Part shown: positions 24,931-32,859 of the stretch, piece by piece
How positions within the stretch are numbered: the stretch's first letter is position 1
Layout of the letters: each line of letters opens with the position of its first letter
Assembly (NCBI RefSeq): GCF_001552175.1
Contig: NZ_BCQR01000040.1
Coordinates: forward strand, 1-64,000
DNA length: 64,000 bases
Reading direction: 5' to 3'
Origin: Actinomadura kijaniata NBRC 14229
Lineage (GTDB): Bacteria; Actinomycetota; Actinomycetes; Streptosporangiales; Streptosporangiaceae
Notes under the pieces: model-generated
The model's database searches: none
Told to the model about the DNA's origin: nothing
What the model saw: the letters and a program-made list of their open reading frames with translations, nothing else
Made by a program: the position numbers and the translations under genes

Positions 24931-26520
24931 TCAGCGGGTGGTGCCGTCCGGGGCGCGGCGCAGCGCGCGGCCGGGGAGCGCTCCGGTGTGTCGTCCGTCC
25001 GCGATGACGGCGGTGCCGCCCACGAACACATGCGGGATGCCGTCGGGGGTGCGGCGCGGGTCGTCGAACGTCGCGGTGTCGCGGACGCCCGCCGGGTCGA
25101 ACAGGACCAGGTCGGCGTGGTACCCGGGCCGGACCAGGCCGCGGTCGCGCAGCCTCAGGCGGCGCGCGGGGCGGCCGGTGAGGTGCGCGACGCACTCCTC
25201 CAGTGACAGGACGCCCAGGTCGCGGGTGTAGTGGCCGAGGTAGCGCGGGAACGTCCCGAACGCGCGCGGGTGCGGCTTGGCGGGGGCGAGCAGGCCGTCG
25301 CTGCCGCCGGTGTGCGCCGGATGCCGCATGATCGCCTGGACGTTCTCCTCGTGCCCGACGTGCTGGAGGATCGTGGTGGCGAGGGCGTCGGCGACGAGGC
25401 GGTCGCAGTAGACGTCGAACGGCGGGCGGCCCGACGCGGCGGCCAGCTCGGCGATCGTGCGGCCGACGACGGCGGGGTCCGGGGAGCCCGCGATCTCGAT
25501 GGTCTCCCACTCGGCGGGGACGCCGTGGCAGCCGTCGGAGCCCTCGACCTCCATGACGTGGCGGATGCGTTCGCGGGCCACGGGGTCGGTGAGGCGGCGC
25601 AGGGTCGCGGCGGGGCCGCCCTCGGACGCCCAGCTCGGCAGCAGCGCGGCGAGCGTCGTCGCGCCCGGCAGGTAGGGGTAGGTGTCGAGGGTGATGTCGC
25701 AGCCCTCGTCGAGGGCCCGGTCGAGGAGGGCGAGGAGCTCGGGGGCGCGGCCCTTGTTGACGCCGAAGTTCATGGTGGCGTGGGCCAGGTGGAGGGGGCA
25801 GCCGGAGCGCCGGGACACCTCGACCATCTCGGCGTAGGCCTCCAGCGCCCCGGCCCCGTAGGAGCGGTGGTGGGGGGCGTGGAAGCCGCCGAGGGAGGCG
25901 ACGACGCGGCACAGCTCGACCAGTTCGGCGTCGTCCGCGTACATGCCGGGGACGTAGGTGAGGCCGCTGGACATGCCGACCGCGCCCTCGCGCATGCCGG
26001 TGGCGACTAGGTCGCGCTGGCGGTCCAGCTCGGCCTCGGTGGGCGGGCGGTCCTCCCAGCCCATGACGAGCATGCGGACGGTGCCCTGCGGGACGAGGTA
26101 GCAGGCGTTGACGGCGATGCCCTCGTCGAGGCGGTCGAGGTACTCGCCGACGCCGCGCCAGTTCCAGTCGAAGCCGGGCGGGTCGCCGTTCCAGCCCGCG
26201 ATGGTCTGGCGGACGGCGGCGAGGGTGTCGTCGTCCACGGGCGCGTAGGACAGGCCGTCCTGCCCGATGACCTCGCAGGTGACGCCCTGGGCGACCTTGG
26301 CGAGGTGGTCGGGCTCGGCCAGCAGCGCCAGGTCGGAGTGGGCGTGCATGTCGACGAATCCGGGGGCGAGGGCGAGTCCGGCGGCGTCGAGGACGCGGCG
26401 GCCGGACAGGCCGGAACCGACCTCCGCGATCCGGCCGCCGGTGACGGCGACGTCGGCGACGTGCCCGGGGGCGCCGGTGCCGTCGAGGACGAGGGCGTTC
26501 CGGATCACCAGGTCGGTCAT
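24931..26520 (-). CDS. N-acyl-D-amino-acid deacylase (D-aminoacylase)
   Basis: 529-residue amidohydrolase-superfamily enzyme. It shows PGFVDMHAHSDLALLAEP (HxH metal site), a VTCEVIGQDGLSYAP loop with the conserved Cys, MSSGLTYVPG, HHRSYGAGALEA, PLHLAHATMNFG (His), the LPGATTLAALLPSW segment, and HTGGSDGLLAPAKPHPRAFG (Asp). D-aminoacylases hydrolyse N-acyl groups from D-amino acids in the cytosol. Its ATG overlaps the stop of the PLP-enzyme gene (TGATG). D-glucosaminate is itself a D-alpha-amino acid, so N-acetyl-D-glucosaminate is a candidate substrate given the sugar-acid neighbours. Confidence 0.9.
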   Translation of the reverse strand: MTDLVIRNALVLDGTGAPGHVADVAVTGGRIAEVGSGLSGRRVLDAAGLALAPGFVDMHAHSDLALLAEPDHLAKVAQGVTCEVIGQDGLSYAPVDDDTLAAVRQTIAGWNGDPPGFDWNWRGVGEYLDRLDEGIAVNACYLVPQGTVRMLVMGWEDRPPTEAELDRQRDLVATGMREGAVGMSSGLTYVPGMYADDAELVELCRVVASLGGFHAPHHRSYGAGALEAYAEMVEVSRRSGCPLHLAHATMNFGVNKGRAPELLALLDRALDEGCDITLDTYPYLPGATTLAALLPSWASEGGPAATLRRLTDPVARERIRHVMEVEGSDGCHGVPAEWETIEIAGSPDPAVVGRTIAELAAASGRPPFDVYCDRLVADALATTILQHVGHEENVQAIMRHPAHTGGSDGLLAPAKPHPRAFGTFPRYLGHYTRDLGVLSLEECVAHLTGRPARRLRLRDRGLVRPGYHADLVLFDPAGVRDTATFDDPRRTPDGIPHVFVGGTAVIADGRHTGALPGRALRRAPDGTTR

Positions 26521-27764
26521 CAGAACCACGTCCTGACCAGGTCGACGACGACCGGTTCCGGGGAGTCGGCGTCGTCGAGGACCGGCAGCAGCGACCACTT
26601 GTCGAGCGCGGTGCAGGGGTGGGACAGGCCGAGGCGCAGCACGTCGCCGACCTCGACGCCCTCGCCTTCGAGGAAGGTGTGCTGGTCGTTCATCGCGGTC
26701 ACGCGCAGGCCGTCCGGCAGGTCCCGGCCGCGCACCGCCTGCGGGACGGGCATGTCCTCGTCGAACGGCAGGTCGCGCTTGCCCGCGTCCAGCAGCGCCA
26801 GGCGCGGTTCGGGGCGGGAGACCACGCGGGCCCAGCCGTGCATGGCCGAGGCGAGCGCGACGCCCGCGCCCCGCCCGAGCGGGGAGATCTGCTTGTAGAA
26901 GCCGTCGTCGTGGATGACGTACGCGCCCGACCGCAGCACCACCCGGCCGCCGGTGTCCTTCAGGACGTGCGCGACCTGGTCGAAGAAGGACGAGCCGCCC
27001 GCGGTGACGATCGGCTCGTCGGTGTCGTAGTCGAGCCGGGCGAACAGCGCGGCCAGCCGGTGCAGGTAGGCGTCCACGGTCTTCAGGGAGCCGGCGGTGG
27101 CGTCGTGGGCGAACGCGCCCTCGTAGCCCGCGACACCGACCAGGTTGAGGGTCGGGGCCCTGCGGACGGCCTCGGCGACGGCCAGCGCCTCGTCCTCGGT
27201 GCGGGCCCCGGTGCGGCCGTGCTCGCCGCCGAGCTCGACGCAGACGTCCAGGACGCGCTGGGCGCGGGCGGTGCGCAGGGCCCGGTCCATGAGCTCGACG
27301 GTGCGGACCGAGTCCGCCCAGGACACGAACGAGAAGTCGGGGTCGTGGTCCAGCTCCCCGGCGATCCAGGCGAGCCCGGCCTCGTCGACGGCGGCGTTGG
27401 CGAGCATCAGCCGCCGGACGCCGAACGCGCGGGCGACGCGCAGCTGCGGCAGGTTCGCCAGGGTGATGCCCCAGGCCCCGGCGTCGAGCTGCCGCTTCCA
27501 CAGGGCTGGGGCCATCGTGGTCTTGCCGTGCGGGGCGAGCAGGACGCCGGCCCGGTCCGCCCAGTCGGCCATGACGGCCAGGTTGTGGTGGAGCGCGCCC
27601 GCGTCGAGCGTCAGCAGCGGGGTGCCGAGGTCGGCGAGCGCGGGCCGCCGCTCCAGGTACTCGGCGACCGTCGCGCCGTGCCCGTTCGGCGGGATCGCCT
27701 TGAACCGCCAGTCGAGCGTCTCGCCGCGGAGCGCCTCGACCGCGTCGGCGTTGATACCCGTCAC
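26520..27764 (-). CDS. D-threonine-aldolase/D-serine-dehydratase-like PLP enzyme
   Basis: 414-residue fold-type III (alanine-racemase-like) enzyme. The PLP lysine is in LLAPHGKTTMAPALWKRQL (about residue 80), followed by GAWGITLANLPQLRVARAFG, LDVCVELGGEHGRTGAR and TAGGSSFFDQVAHVL. The C-terminal domain has SHPCTALDKWSLLPV, the His-x-Cys metal site of metal-activated D-threonine aldolases and D-serine dehydratases. It should act on a D-amino acid; elimination of ammonia from D-glucosaminate giving 2-keto-3-deoxygluconate is a context-based proposal. GTG 27764 (or 27767) follows GGAGGTGGA. First gene of the operon. Confidence 0.85.
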   Translation of the reverse strand: MTGINADAVEALRGETLDWRFKAIPPNGHGATVAEYLERRPALADLGTPLLTLDAGALHHNLAVMADWADRAGVLLAPHGKTTMAPALWKRQLDAGAWGITLANLPQLRVARAFGVRRLMLANAAVDEAGLAWIAGELDHDPDFSFVSWADSVRTVELMDRALRTARAQRVLDVCVELGGEHGRTGARTEDEALAVAEAVRRAPTLNLVGVAGYEGAFAHDATAGSLKTVDAYLHRLAALFARLDYDTDEPIVTAGGSSFFDQVAHVLKDTGGRVVLRSGAYVIHDDGFYKQISPLGRGAGVALASAMHGWARVVSRPEPRLALLDAGKRDLPFDEDMPVPQAVRGRDLPDGLRVTAMNDQHTFLEGEGVEVGDVLRLGLSHPCTALDKWSLLPVLDDADSPEPVVVDLVRTWF

Positions 27765-27779
27765 CACTCCACCTCCTCC

Positions 27780-27796
27780 GTTGCACACACTGCAAC
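27780..27796. promoter_or_regulatory. IclR-type operator candidate (GTTGCA-cacac-TGCAAC)
   Basis: A perfect 6-5-6 palindrome lies in the divergent intergenic region between the PLP-enzyme operon and the kinase-IclR-RidA operon. A second short symmetry, GCGCTATGCGC, follows at 27804-27814. The IclR protein encoded at 28847-29605 is the likely ligand-controlled repressor of both operons. Confidence 0.65.
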
Positions 27797-27887
27797 GCTC
27801 ATTGCGCTATGCGCTTAGGTGGTTGTAACATCTCGCTTACCCGCCGGTCAATGGGCGGAAGCGTTCCCGGCGGGAGGGGTCGTGAAC

Positions 27888-28850
27888 ATGGAAGGCACGC
27901 CACGGGCGGTCTGCGTGGGCGAGACGATGGCCGCGCTGCTGCCCGACCGGCCCGGCCCGCTGGAGGACGTGCCGGGGTTCCGGTCGTCGGTCGGCGGCGC
28001 GGAGGCGAACGTGGCGCGCGGCCTGGCGGCGCTCGGCGTCCCGGCGGCGTGGCTGGGACGCGTCGGCGACGACGGCTTCGGGCGGCGGATCGTCCGGGAG
28101 CTGGCCGCCGGCGGCGTCGACACCTCGCACGTGGTCGTGGACCCGGAGCGGCCGACGGGGCTGTACGTGAAGGAGACCGGGCCGGACGGCAGCGTCCTGC
28201 ACTACTACCGCGACGGCTCGGCCGGGTCGGCGCTCGACCCCGGGATGCTGGAGGCCGCGGCGCTGCGGGACGCGGCCCTGGTCCACCTGTCGGGGATCAC
28301 CCCGGCGCTGTCGGACGACGCGATGGCGTTCGTGACCGAGCTGGTGCGGCGGCCCCGGACCGGGCTGCTGAGCTTCGACCTCAACTGGCGCCCGGCGCTG
28401 TGGCGGGGCCGCGACCCCGGCGTGCTGGGCGACCTGCTGAACGCCGCCGACCTCGTGCTGCTGGGCGCGGACGAGGCCGCCGAGGTGTTCGGCACCGGCG
28501 CCCCGCGCAAGTTGCGGAAGCTGCTGCCCGGACCGCGCGCGCTGGTGGTCAAGGACGCCGGGCACCAGGTCACCGTGGTGACCCCGGAGGGGGCGCACAC
28601 CGAGCCCGCGTTGCGCGTGGAGATCGTCGACCACGTGGGGGCGGGGGACGCGTTCGCCGCCGGGTACCTGGCCGGTACGCTGCGCGGATACGACCAGCGG
28701 CGACGGCTGCGCCTGGGCCACCTGATGGCGGCCTCGACCCTGGCGGTCCCCGGCGACCACGGGGCGCCGCCGCCTCCCGGCCGCGTCGCCGCGCTGCTGG
28801 ACGCCCCGCCCGCGGAGTGGGCGGCGACGGTGATCGGGGGGACGCCATGA
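27888..28850 (+). CDS. PfkB-family sugar kinase, probably 2-keto-3-deoxygluconate kinase
   Basis: 320 residues with the ribokinase fold. The N-terminal signature is VGGAEANVARGLAALGVP, then GRVGDDGFGRRIVREL, LLSFDLNWRPALWRGRD and the C-terminal anion hole with catalytic Asp, DHVGAGDAFAAGYL. It phosphorylates a sugar or sugar acid with ATP. KDG kinase is favoured because of the linked GntP permease and PLP enzyme; 2-keto-3-deoxygluconate would give KDPG for an aldolase elsewhere. Start ATG 27888, or GTG 27882; both lie behind GGGAGGGG. It overlaps iclR by 4 bp. Confidence 0.85.
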   Translation: MEGTPRAVCVGETMAALLPDRPGPLEDVPGFRSSVGGAEANVARGLAALGVPAAWLGRVGDDGFGRRIVRELAAGGVDTSHVVVDPERPTGLYVKETGPDGSVLHYYRDGSAGSALDPGMLEAAALRDAALVHLSGITPALSDDAMAFVTELVRRPRTGLLSFDLNWRPALWRGRDPGVLGDLLNAADLVLLGADEAAEVFGTGAPRKLRKLLPGPRALVVKDAGHQVTVVTPEGAHTEPALRVEIVDHVGAGDAFAAGYLAGTLRGYDQRRRLRLGHLMAASTLAVPGDHGAPPPPGRVAALLDAPPAEWAATVIGGTP

Positions 28851-29605
28851 GCCAGAGCCTGGCGCGCGGGCTCGGCATCCTGGCCGAGCTCGGCGAGGGG
28901 CCGCGGTCGCTGGACGAGCTGGCCGCCGCGCTCGGCGTGCACAAGACGACCGTGCTGCGGCTGCTGCGCACGCTGGAGTCCGAGCGCTTCGTGCGCCGCG
29001 ACGACGCCCACCGCTTCCACCTCGGGTCGCGGCTGTTCGCGCTGTCGGGCGCGGCGCTGGACCAGCACGGGATCCGCGGCATCGCCGCCCCGCACCTGGC
29101 CCGGCTCAACGAGACGACCGGCCAGACCGTGCACCTCGGCGTGCTCGACGGTGGCGACGTCGTCTACCTGGACAAGTACGACTCGCGGCACTCGATCCGC
29201 ATGTACTCGCGGATCGGCCTGGCGATGCCGCTGCACGCCACCGCCATCGCCAAGGTGCTGCTGGCGGACCTGCCGCCCGAACGCCGCCGCGCCGTCGCCG
29301 CCGGGATCGACTACGTCCGCTTCACCGAGCACACGCTGGCCACCCCGCAGGCCCTGCTGGCCGAGCTCGACCGCGTCGCCGAGCAGGGGTACGCGATGGA
29401 CGACGCCGAGCACGAGACGTTCATCCGCTGCGTCGCCGCGCCGGTCCGCGACGCCTCCGGCCGCGTGGTGGCGGCGGCGTCGATCTCGGTTCCGGACGTG
29501 GTGCTCAACCGCGAGCAGGTCCTCGGCCTGCTCCCCGAACTGCGGGCCACGACCCGCGCCATCTCCGCCGACTGCGGCCACATCCCCCGGGAGGACTCCG
29601 AATGA
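28847..29605 (+). CDS. IclR family transcriptional regulator
   Basis: 252 residues. An N-terminal winged helix (ARGLGILAELGEGPRSLDEL, LGVHKTTVLRLLRTLESERF) is followed by the GAF-like effector domain (TVHLGVLDGGDVVYLDKYDS, MPLHATAIAKVLLADL, CVAAPVRDASGRVVAAASIS). Close relatives often sense sugar acids such as KDG. ATG overlaps the kinase stop, and its own stop overlaps the RidA ATG, so kinase, regulator and RidA are one coupled operon. Palindrome 27780-27796 is the likely site. Confidence 0.92.
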   Translation: MSQSLARGLGILAELGEGPRSLDELAAALGVHKTTVLRLLRTLESERFVRRDDAHRFHLGSRLFALSGAALDQHGIRGIAAPHLARLNETTGQTVHLGVLDGGDVVYLDKYDSRHSIRMYSRIGLAMPLHATAIAKVLLADLPPERRRAVAAGIDYVRFTEHTLATPQALLAELDRVAEQGYAMDDAEHETFIRCVAAPVRDASGRVVAAASISVPDVVLNREQVLGLLPELRATTRAISADCGHIPREDSE

Positions 29606-30006
29606 GCGACAAGACCCAGATCCGCACCGACGGCGCGCCCACCCCCGCCTGGGCGTTCTCGCAGGGCGTCCGCAAGGGCCCCCTGTTGCAGGTGTCCGGG
29701 CAGGGCCCTCAGGACCCGGCGACCGGCGAGTTCCTGTACCCCGGCGACGTGAAGGCGCAGACCACCCGCACCCTCGCCAACGTCAAGGCGGTGGTGCTGG
29801 CGGGCGGCGCGTCCTTCGAGGACGTGCTGATGCTGCGGGTGTACCTCACCAAGCGGGAGGACTTCCCGGCGATGAACGAGGCGTACGAGGAGTTCGTGAA
29901 GGAGAACTGCCCGAGCGGCGTGTTCCCGAGCCGCACCACGGTCTTCGTGGAGCTGCCGCACGAGTCGATGCTCGTCGAGATCGACGCGCTGGCCGCCGTC
30001 GGCTGA
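29602..30006 (+). CDS. RidA family protein, probably enamine/imine deaminase
   Basis: 134-residue Rid-superfamily protein: FSQGVRKGPLLQVSGQGPQ, TTRTLANVKAVVLAGGASFE, NCPSGVFPSRTTVFVELPHE. It has the arginine of the active-site motif (PSRTTV), as expected of catalytically active RidA. It would hydrolyse the enamine or imine released by the PLP enzyme of the divergent operon, speeding release of keto acid and ammonia. Translationally coupled to iclR (ATGA). Followed by a GC hairpin. Confidence 0.9.
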   Translation: MSDKTQIRTDGAPTPAWAFSQGVRKGPLLQVSGQGPQDPATGEFLYPGDVKAQTTRTLANVKAVVLAGGASFEDVLMLRVYLTKREDFPAMNEAYEEFVKENCPSGVFPSRTTVFVELPHESMLVEIDALAAVG

Positions 30007-30013
30007 CGCCCAC

Positions 30014-30041
30014 CGGGTCCGGGGCGCGCGTCCCGGACCCG
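30014..30041. terminator. Hairpin between RidA and EF-hand genes
   Basis: Perfect 10-bp stem (CGGGTCCGGG, 30014-30023, with CCCGGACCCG, 30032-30041) and 8-nt loop, 8 bases past the RidA stop and 7 before the convergent EF-hand gene's stop. Confidence 0.65.
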
Positions 30042-30048
30042 GGGCCGG

Positions 30049-30282
30049 TCAGGCCTCCAGGGACTCGTGGGCCTTGACGAAGTCCTCGAAGGAGATCCGG
30101 CCGTCGCCGTCGGTGTCGGCCCGCGCGATGCGCTCGTCCAGCTGGGCCAGGGTCAGCTCCCTGCCCTGGATGAGAAGGTGGCGACGCAGCTCGTCGCGGC
30201 TGATGTAGCCGTCGCGGTTGAGGTCGCGCTCGTCGAACGCCTCGCGAAGTTCCGCTTCGGTGAGGGCGCTGTCCTGGCTCAT
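30049..30282 (-). CDS. Calmodulin-like EF-hand protein
   Basis: 77-residue acidic protein with two EF-hands. Loop 1 is DLNRDGYISRDE (about residues 20-31) and loop 2 is DTDGDGRISFED (about 56-67), both with Asp/Asn at 1, 3 and 5 and an acidic residue at 12. It starts MSQDSALTEAELREAF. Small calcium-binding proteins of this sort occur in many actinomycetes (calerythrin/CabD types); their targets are mostly unknown. No signal peptide. Confidence 0.92.
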   Translation of the reverse strand: MSQDSALTEAELREAFDERDLNRDGYISRDELRRHLLIQGRELTLAQLDERIARADTDGDGRISFEDFVKAHESLEA

Positions 30283-30334
30283 GGGCAGGGGGTTCCTTCG
30301 CTTCGCCTGTTGACGGACCGGTGACGATCGCAGC

Positions 30335-31087
30335 CTAAGGGGTCCGGCGGTCGGCCAGCCTGCCGGTGGCGACGAGCCACAGCGTGAGCAGCGCGGCGAT
30401 CGGCTCGGCCACCAGCAGGCCGATCAGGACGAGCAGCTGGGTCGCGCCCGCCTGGAGGGGGTCCGCGCCGCCCAGCAGCACCCCCACGAACGCGCCCGGC
30501 AGCGTCACCAGGCCGACCGTCCGCGTCTGGTCCAGGGCCGGGACCAGCGCCAGCCGCGCCGAGTCGCGGCACACCTCCAGCGCCGCGTCGCGCGGCGGCA
30601 GCCCGAGCGCCAGGCCGCCCTCGTACTCCCCCCTGCGCTTGCGCAGCTCGTCCAGGCCGTGGCGGCCGGTCAGCGCCGTCGCGGTCATCGCGCCGCCGAT
30701 CAGGATGCCCGCCAGCGGCAGGATCGCGACCGGCCGCGGCGGCACCAGCGTCGAGACCAGCAGCAGCGCCAGGACCGGGGCCGCGCCGACGGCGATCGGG
30801 ACCGCCGTCCACGGGGCCGCGCGGGACGTCCCGGTGACGCGCCGGGCCGAGGTCGCGGCGGCGACCGTCACCATCCCGACGACGAACAGCGCCGTCCAGC
30901 CCGCGTGCCGCAGCACCGCCGCGATCAGCAGCGAGACCACCGCGAGCTGCGCCGTGGCGCGCGCCGAGGCGACGGCGATCTCGCGGGACAGCCGCAGCCC
31001 GCCGAGCCGCACCAGGACGGCTCCCGCCGCCGTCAGCAGGACCAACACCACCGCCAGCGGGGGCCCGATGGCCGGTGCCGCGTTCAT
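30335..31087 (-). CDS. FetB-like ABC transporter permease (UPF0014)
   Basis: 250-residue membrane protein with about six helices and the UPF0014/FetB signature: RLSREIAVASARATAQLAVV, GIPIA-like GILIGGAMTATALTG, LVPALDQTRTVGLVTLPGAF, GVLLGGADPLQAGATQLLVL. In E. coli FetA (ATPase) and FetB (permease) export iron and protect from peroxide. No ATPase gene is adjacent, so either a distant FetA serves it or it works differently. ATG at 31087 follows AAAGGGAGT. It is divergent from the polysaccharide deacetylase gene. Confidence 0.82.
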   Translation of the reverse strand: MNAAPAIGPPLAVVLVLLTAAGAVLVRLGGLRLSREIAVASARATAQLAVVSLLIAAVLRHAGWTALFVVGMVTVAAATSARRVTGTSRAAPWTAVPIAVGAAPVLALLLVSTLVPPRPVAILPLAGILIGGAMTATALTGRHGLDELRKRRGEYEGGLALGLPPRDAALEVCRDSARLALVPALDQTRTVGLVTLPGAFVGVLLGGADPLQAGATQLLVLIGLLVAEPIAALLTLWLVATGRLADRRTP

Positions 31088-31162
31088 GAGACTCCCTTTG
31101 ATACCAAGATCGCCCGATTTGGACCTCTATAAAAGCCGTAGATCGCCTGAAAGCCCGCTAAC

Positions 31163-32011
31163 GTGTCCCCTGTGGCGGAAGCGGAACTGGAGGCGCGCGG
31201 GCCGTCCCGCCGCACAGCATTGTGGTTGATGGGTGCCGCCGGGCTGGTCGCGCTGGGCGCGGACGGCGCACGGCACTCGTCGTCGGCGGCGGTGCGGACA
31301 CCGCCGAACCCCGGCACCCCCGGCGCGGCGCCGGTCCCCACCCCGACGCCGACACCGAAACCCGTGCCCAAGCCCCGGCCGTCGCCCTGGACGACCGAGA
31401 AGCTGACGGCGACGAAGACCCCGATCCGCAACCTGACGGAACTGGTCCCCCCGCCGCCGCCCAGGACGATCGCGCTGACCATCGACGACGGGCCGCACCC
31501 GCTGTGGACGCCGCGGGTGCTGGACATCCTGGACGAGCACGACGTCAAGGCCACGTTCTTCATCATCGGCCAGCAGGTCGACGAGTTCCCCAGGATCGCG
31601 CGGCGTATCGCCGACCACGGCCACCAGGTGTGCAACCACACCATGACCCACCCGATCCTGTCGGGCGTGTCGGCCAGGGTGGTGAAGAAGGAGATCGTCC
31701 AGGCGCACCACAAGATCGCCGACGTGACGGGGGTCGTGCCGACGTTCTTCCGCGCGCCCGGCGGCGGCTGGTCCAAGCGCGTCTACGAGACGATCGCCGA
31801 GCACGGGATGCTGCCGATCGACTGGGCGGTCGACCCGCGCGACTGGGAGCGGCCGGGCGTCGGGGCGATCCGCCGCACGCTCGTCGGCAGCCAGGCGGGC
31901 AACATCCTGCTGTGCCACGACGGGGGCGGCGAACGCTCCCAGACGCTCGCCGCGCTGGACCAGGCCATCCCCCGCCTGAAGCGCAAGGGCCTGGTGTTCA
32001 CCGCGCTCTAG
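31163..32011 (+). CDS. Exported polysaccharide deacetylase (NodB domain)
   Basis: 282 residues. The N-terminal twin-arginine-like segment is SRRTALWLMGAAGLVALGAD, then a Pro/Thr-rich spacer (TPTPTPKPVPKPRP). A NodB domain follows (about 95-275): LTIDDGPHPLWTP (Asp-Asp metal/acid motif), CNHTMTHPIL (HxxxHP motif), FRAPGGGWSK, and the late LLCHDGGGERSQT. It probably removes acetyl groups from peptidoglycan or another extracellular glycan. GTG 31163 is taken; another GTG at 31172 is possible. The stop TAG lies in a CTAG shared with the convergent Mca gene. Confidence 0.88.
   Translation: MSPVAEAELEARGPSRRTALWLMGAAGLVALGADGARHSSSAAVRTPPNPGTPGAAPVPTPTPTPKPVPKPRPSPWTTEKLTATKTPIRNLTELVPPPPPRTIALTIDDGPHPLWTPRVLDILDEHDVKATFFIIGQQVDEFPRIARRIADHGHQVCNHTMTHPILSGVSARVVKKEIVQAHHKIADVTGVVPTFFRAPGGGWSKRVYETIAEHGMLPIDWAVDPRDWERPGVGAIRRTLVGSQAGNILLCHDGGGERSQTLAALDQAIPRLKRKGLVFTAL
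32008..32011. other. CTAG shared as stop codon by two convergent genes
   Basis: The deacetylase gene ends TAG at 32009-32011 and the Mca gene ends TAG on the other strand at 32010-32008, so the two overlap in one CTAG. The same tetranucleotide borders both copies of the inserted element, where it also ends convergent genes. This site shows what an unoccupied target would look like. Confidence 0.75.
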
Positions 32012-32859
32012 GGGCGCACGCCCGCGAACAGGTCGTCCTCCGGGAGGGACGTGGGGACCGCGGTGCGGGCCAGGTGGTAGTCCTCGGTCGGCCAGACCTC
32101 GCGTTCCACGTCGCGGGGGTGCGCCATGAACCCGGCGTCCGGATCGACCTGGGTGGCGTGCGCGAGCAGTGCCCGGTCGCGGACCTCGAAGTACTCAGCG
32201 CACGGGACGCGGGTCGTGACCTCCGGGGCGGGCGCCGTGTCGGGCCACCCGGCGAGGACGGGCCCCATCCGCGAGTCGATGCCGCGTTCGGTCATCGCGT
32301 CGTGCATCGCCTGGAACCACGCGCGGGACAGCGCCGCCTGGTAGTAGAGCTTGAGCGGCCGCCATGGCTCGCCCGTTCCGGGGTAGCGGGCGGGGTCGGG
32401 GGCCGCGCCGAACGCCTCCACCGTCACCTCGTGCGTCCGGACGTGGTCGGGGTGCGGGTAGCCGCCGGTCTCGTCGTAGGTGACGACGACGTGCGGGCGG
32501 AACCCGCGGATCAGCGCGACCAGCGGGCGGGCGGCCTCGCCGAGGGGCCGGACCGCGAAGCAGCCGTCCGGGAGCGGCTCGCCGGGGCCCGGCAGGCCGG
32601 AGTCGGCGAAGCCGAGGAAGCGCTGCCGGACGCCGAGGACCGCGCGGGCCGCCTCCATCTCCGCGCGGCGGACGGCGGCCAGGTCCGCGCGGACTTCCGG
32701 CCGGTCCATGGCGGGGTTGAGGATGTCGCCGCGCTCGCCGCCGGTGCAGGTCGCGACCATGACGTCCACGCCCTCGGCGGCGTACCGGGCGAGCGTCGCC
32801 GCGCCCTTGCTGGACTCGTCGTCGGGGTGGGCGTGCACGCTGAGCAGGCGCAACGTCAT
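32008..32859 (-). CDS. mca: Mycothiol S-conjugate amidase
   Basis: 283-residue zinc amidase of the PIG-L/LmbE fold. It starts MTLRLLSVHAHPDDESSKGA, with the zinc motif HPDDE, VATCTGGERGDILNPAMD, VVTYDETGGYPHPDHVRTHE (third zinc His) and LYYQAALSRAWFQAMHDAM, which mark Mca rather than MshB. Mca cleaves mycothiol conjugates of drugs and electrophiles into GlcN-Ins and a mercapturic acid for export. ATG 32859 overlaps the MFS exporter stop by 4 bp with AAGGGAAA in front. The pair forms an apparent detoxification-export operon. Confidence 0.92.
   Translation of the reverse strand: MTLRLLSVHAHPDDESSKGAATLARYAAEGVDVMVATCTGGERGDILNPAMDRPEVRADLAAVRRAEMEAARAVLGVRQRFLGFADSGLPGPGEPLPDGCFAVRPLGEAARPLVALIRGFRPHVVVTYDETGGYPHPDHVRTHEVTVEAFGAAPDPARYPGTGEPWRPLKLYYQAALSRAWFQAMHDAMTERGIDSRMGPVLAGWPDTAPAPEVTTRVPCAEYFEVRDRALLAHATQVDPDAGFMAHPRDVEREVWPTEDYHLARTAVPTSLPEDDLFAGVRP

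Noticed and set aside
23132..25231. Long plus-strand frame over the GntP and D-aminoacylase genes
   Set aside because: Antisense shadow with low-complexity Gly/Asp/Gln/Arg composition; the minus-strand frames carry the family motifs.
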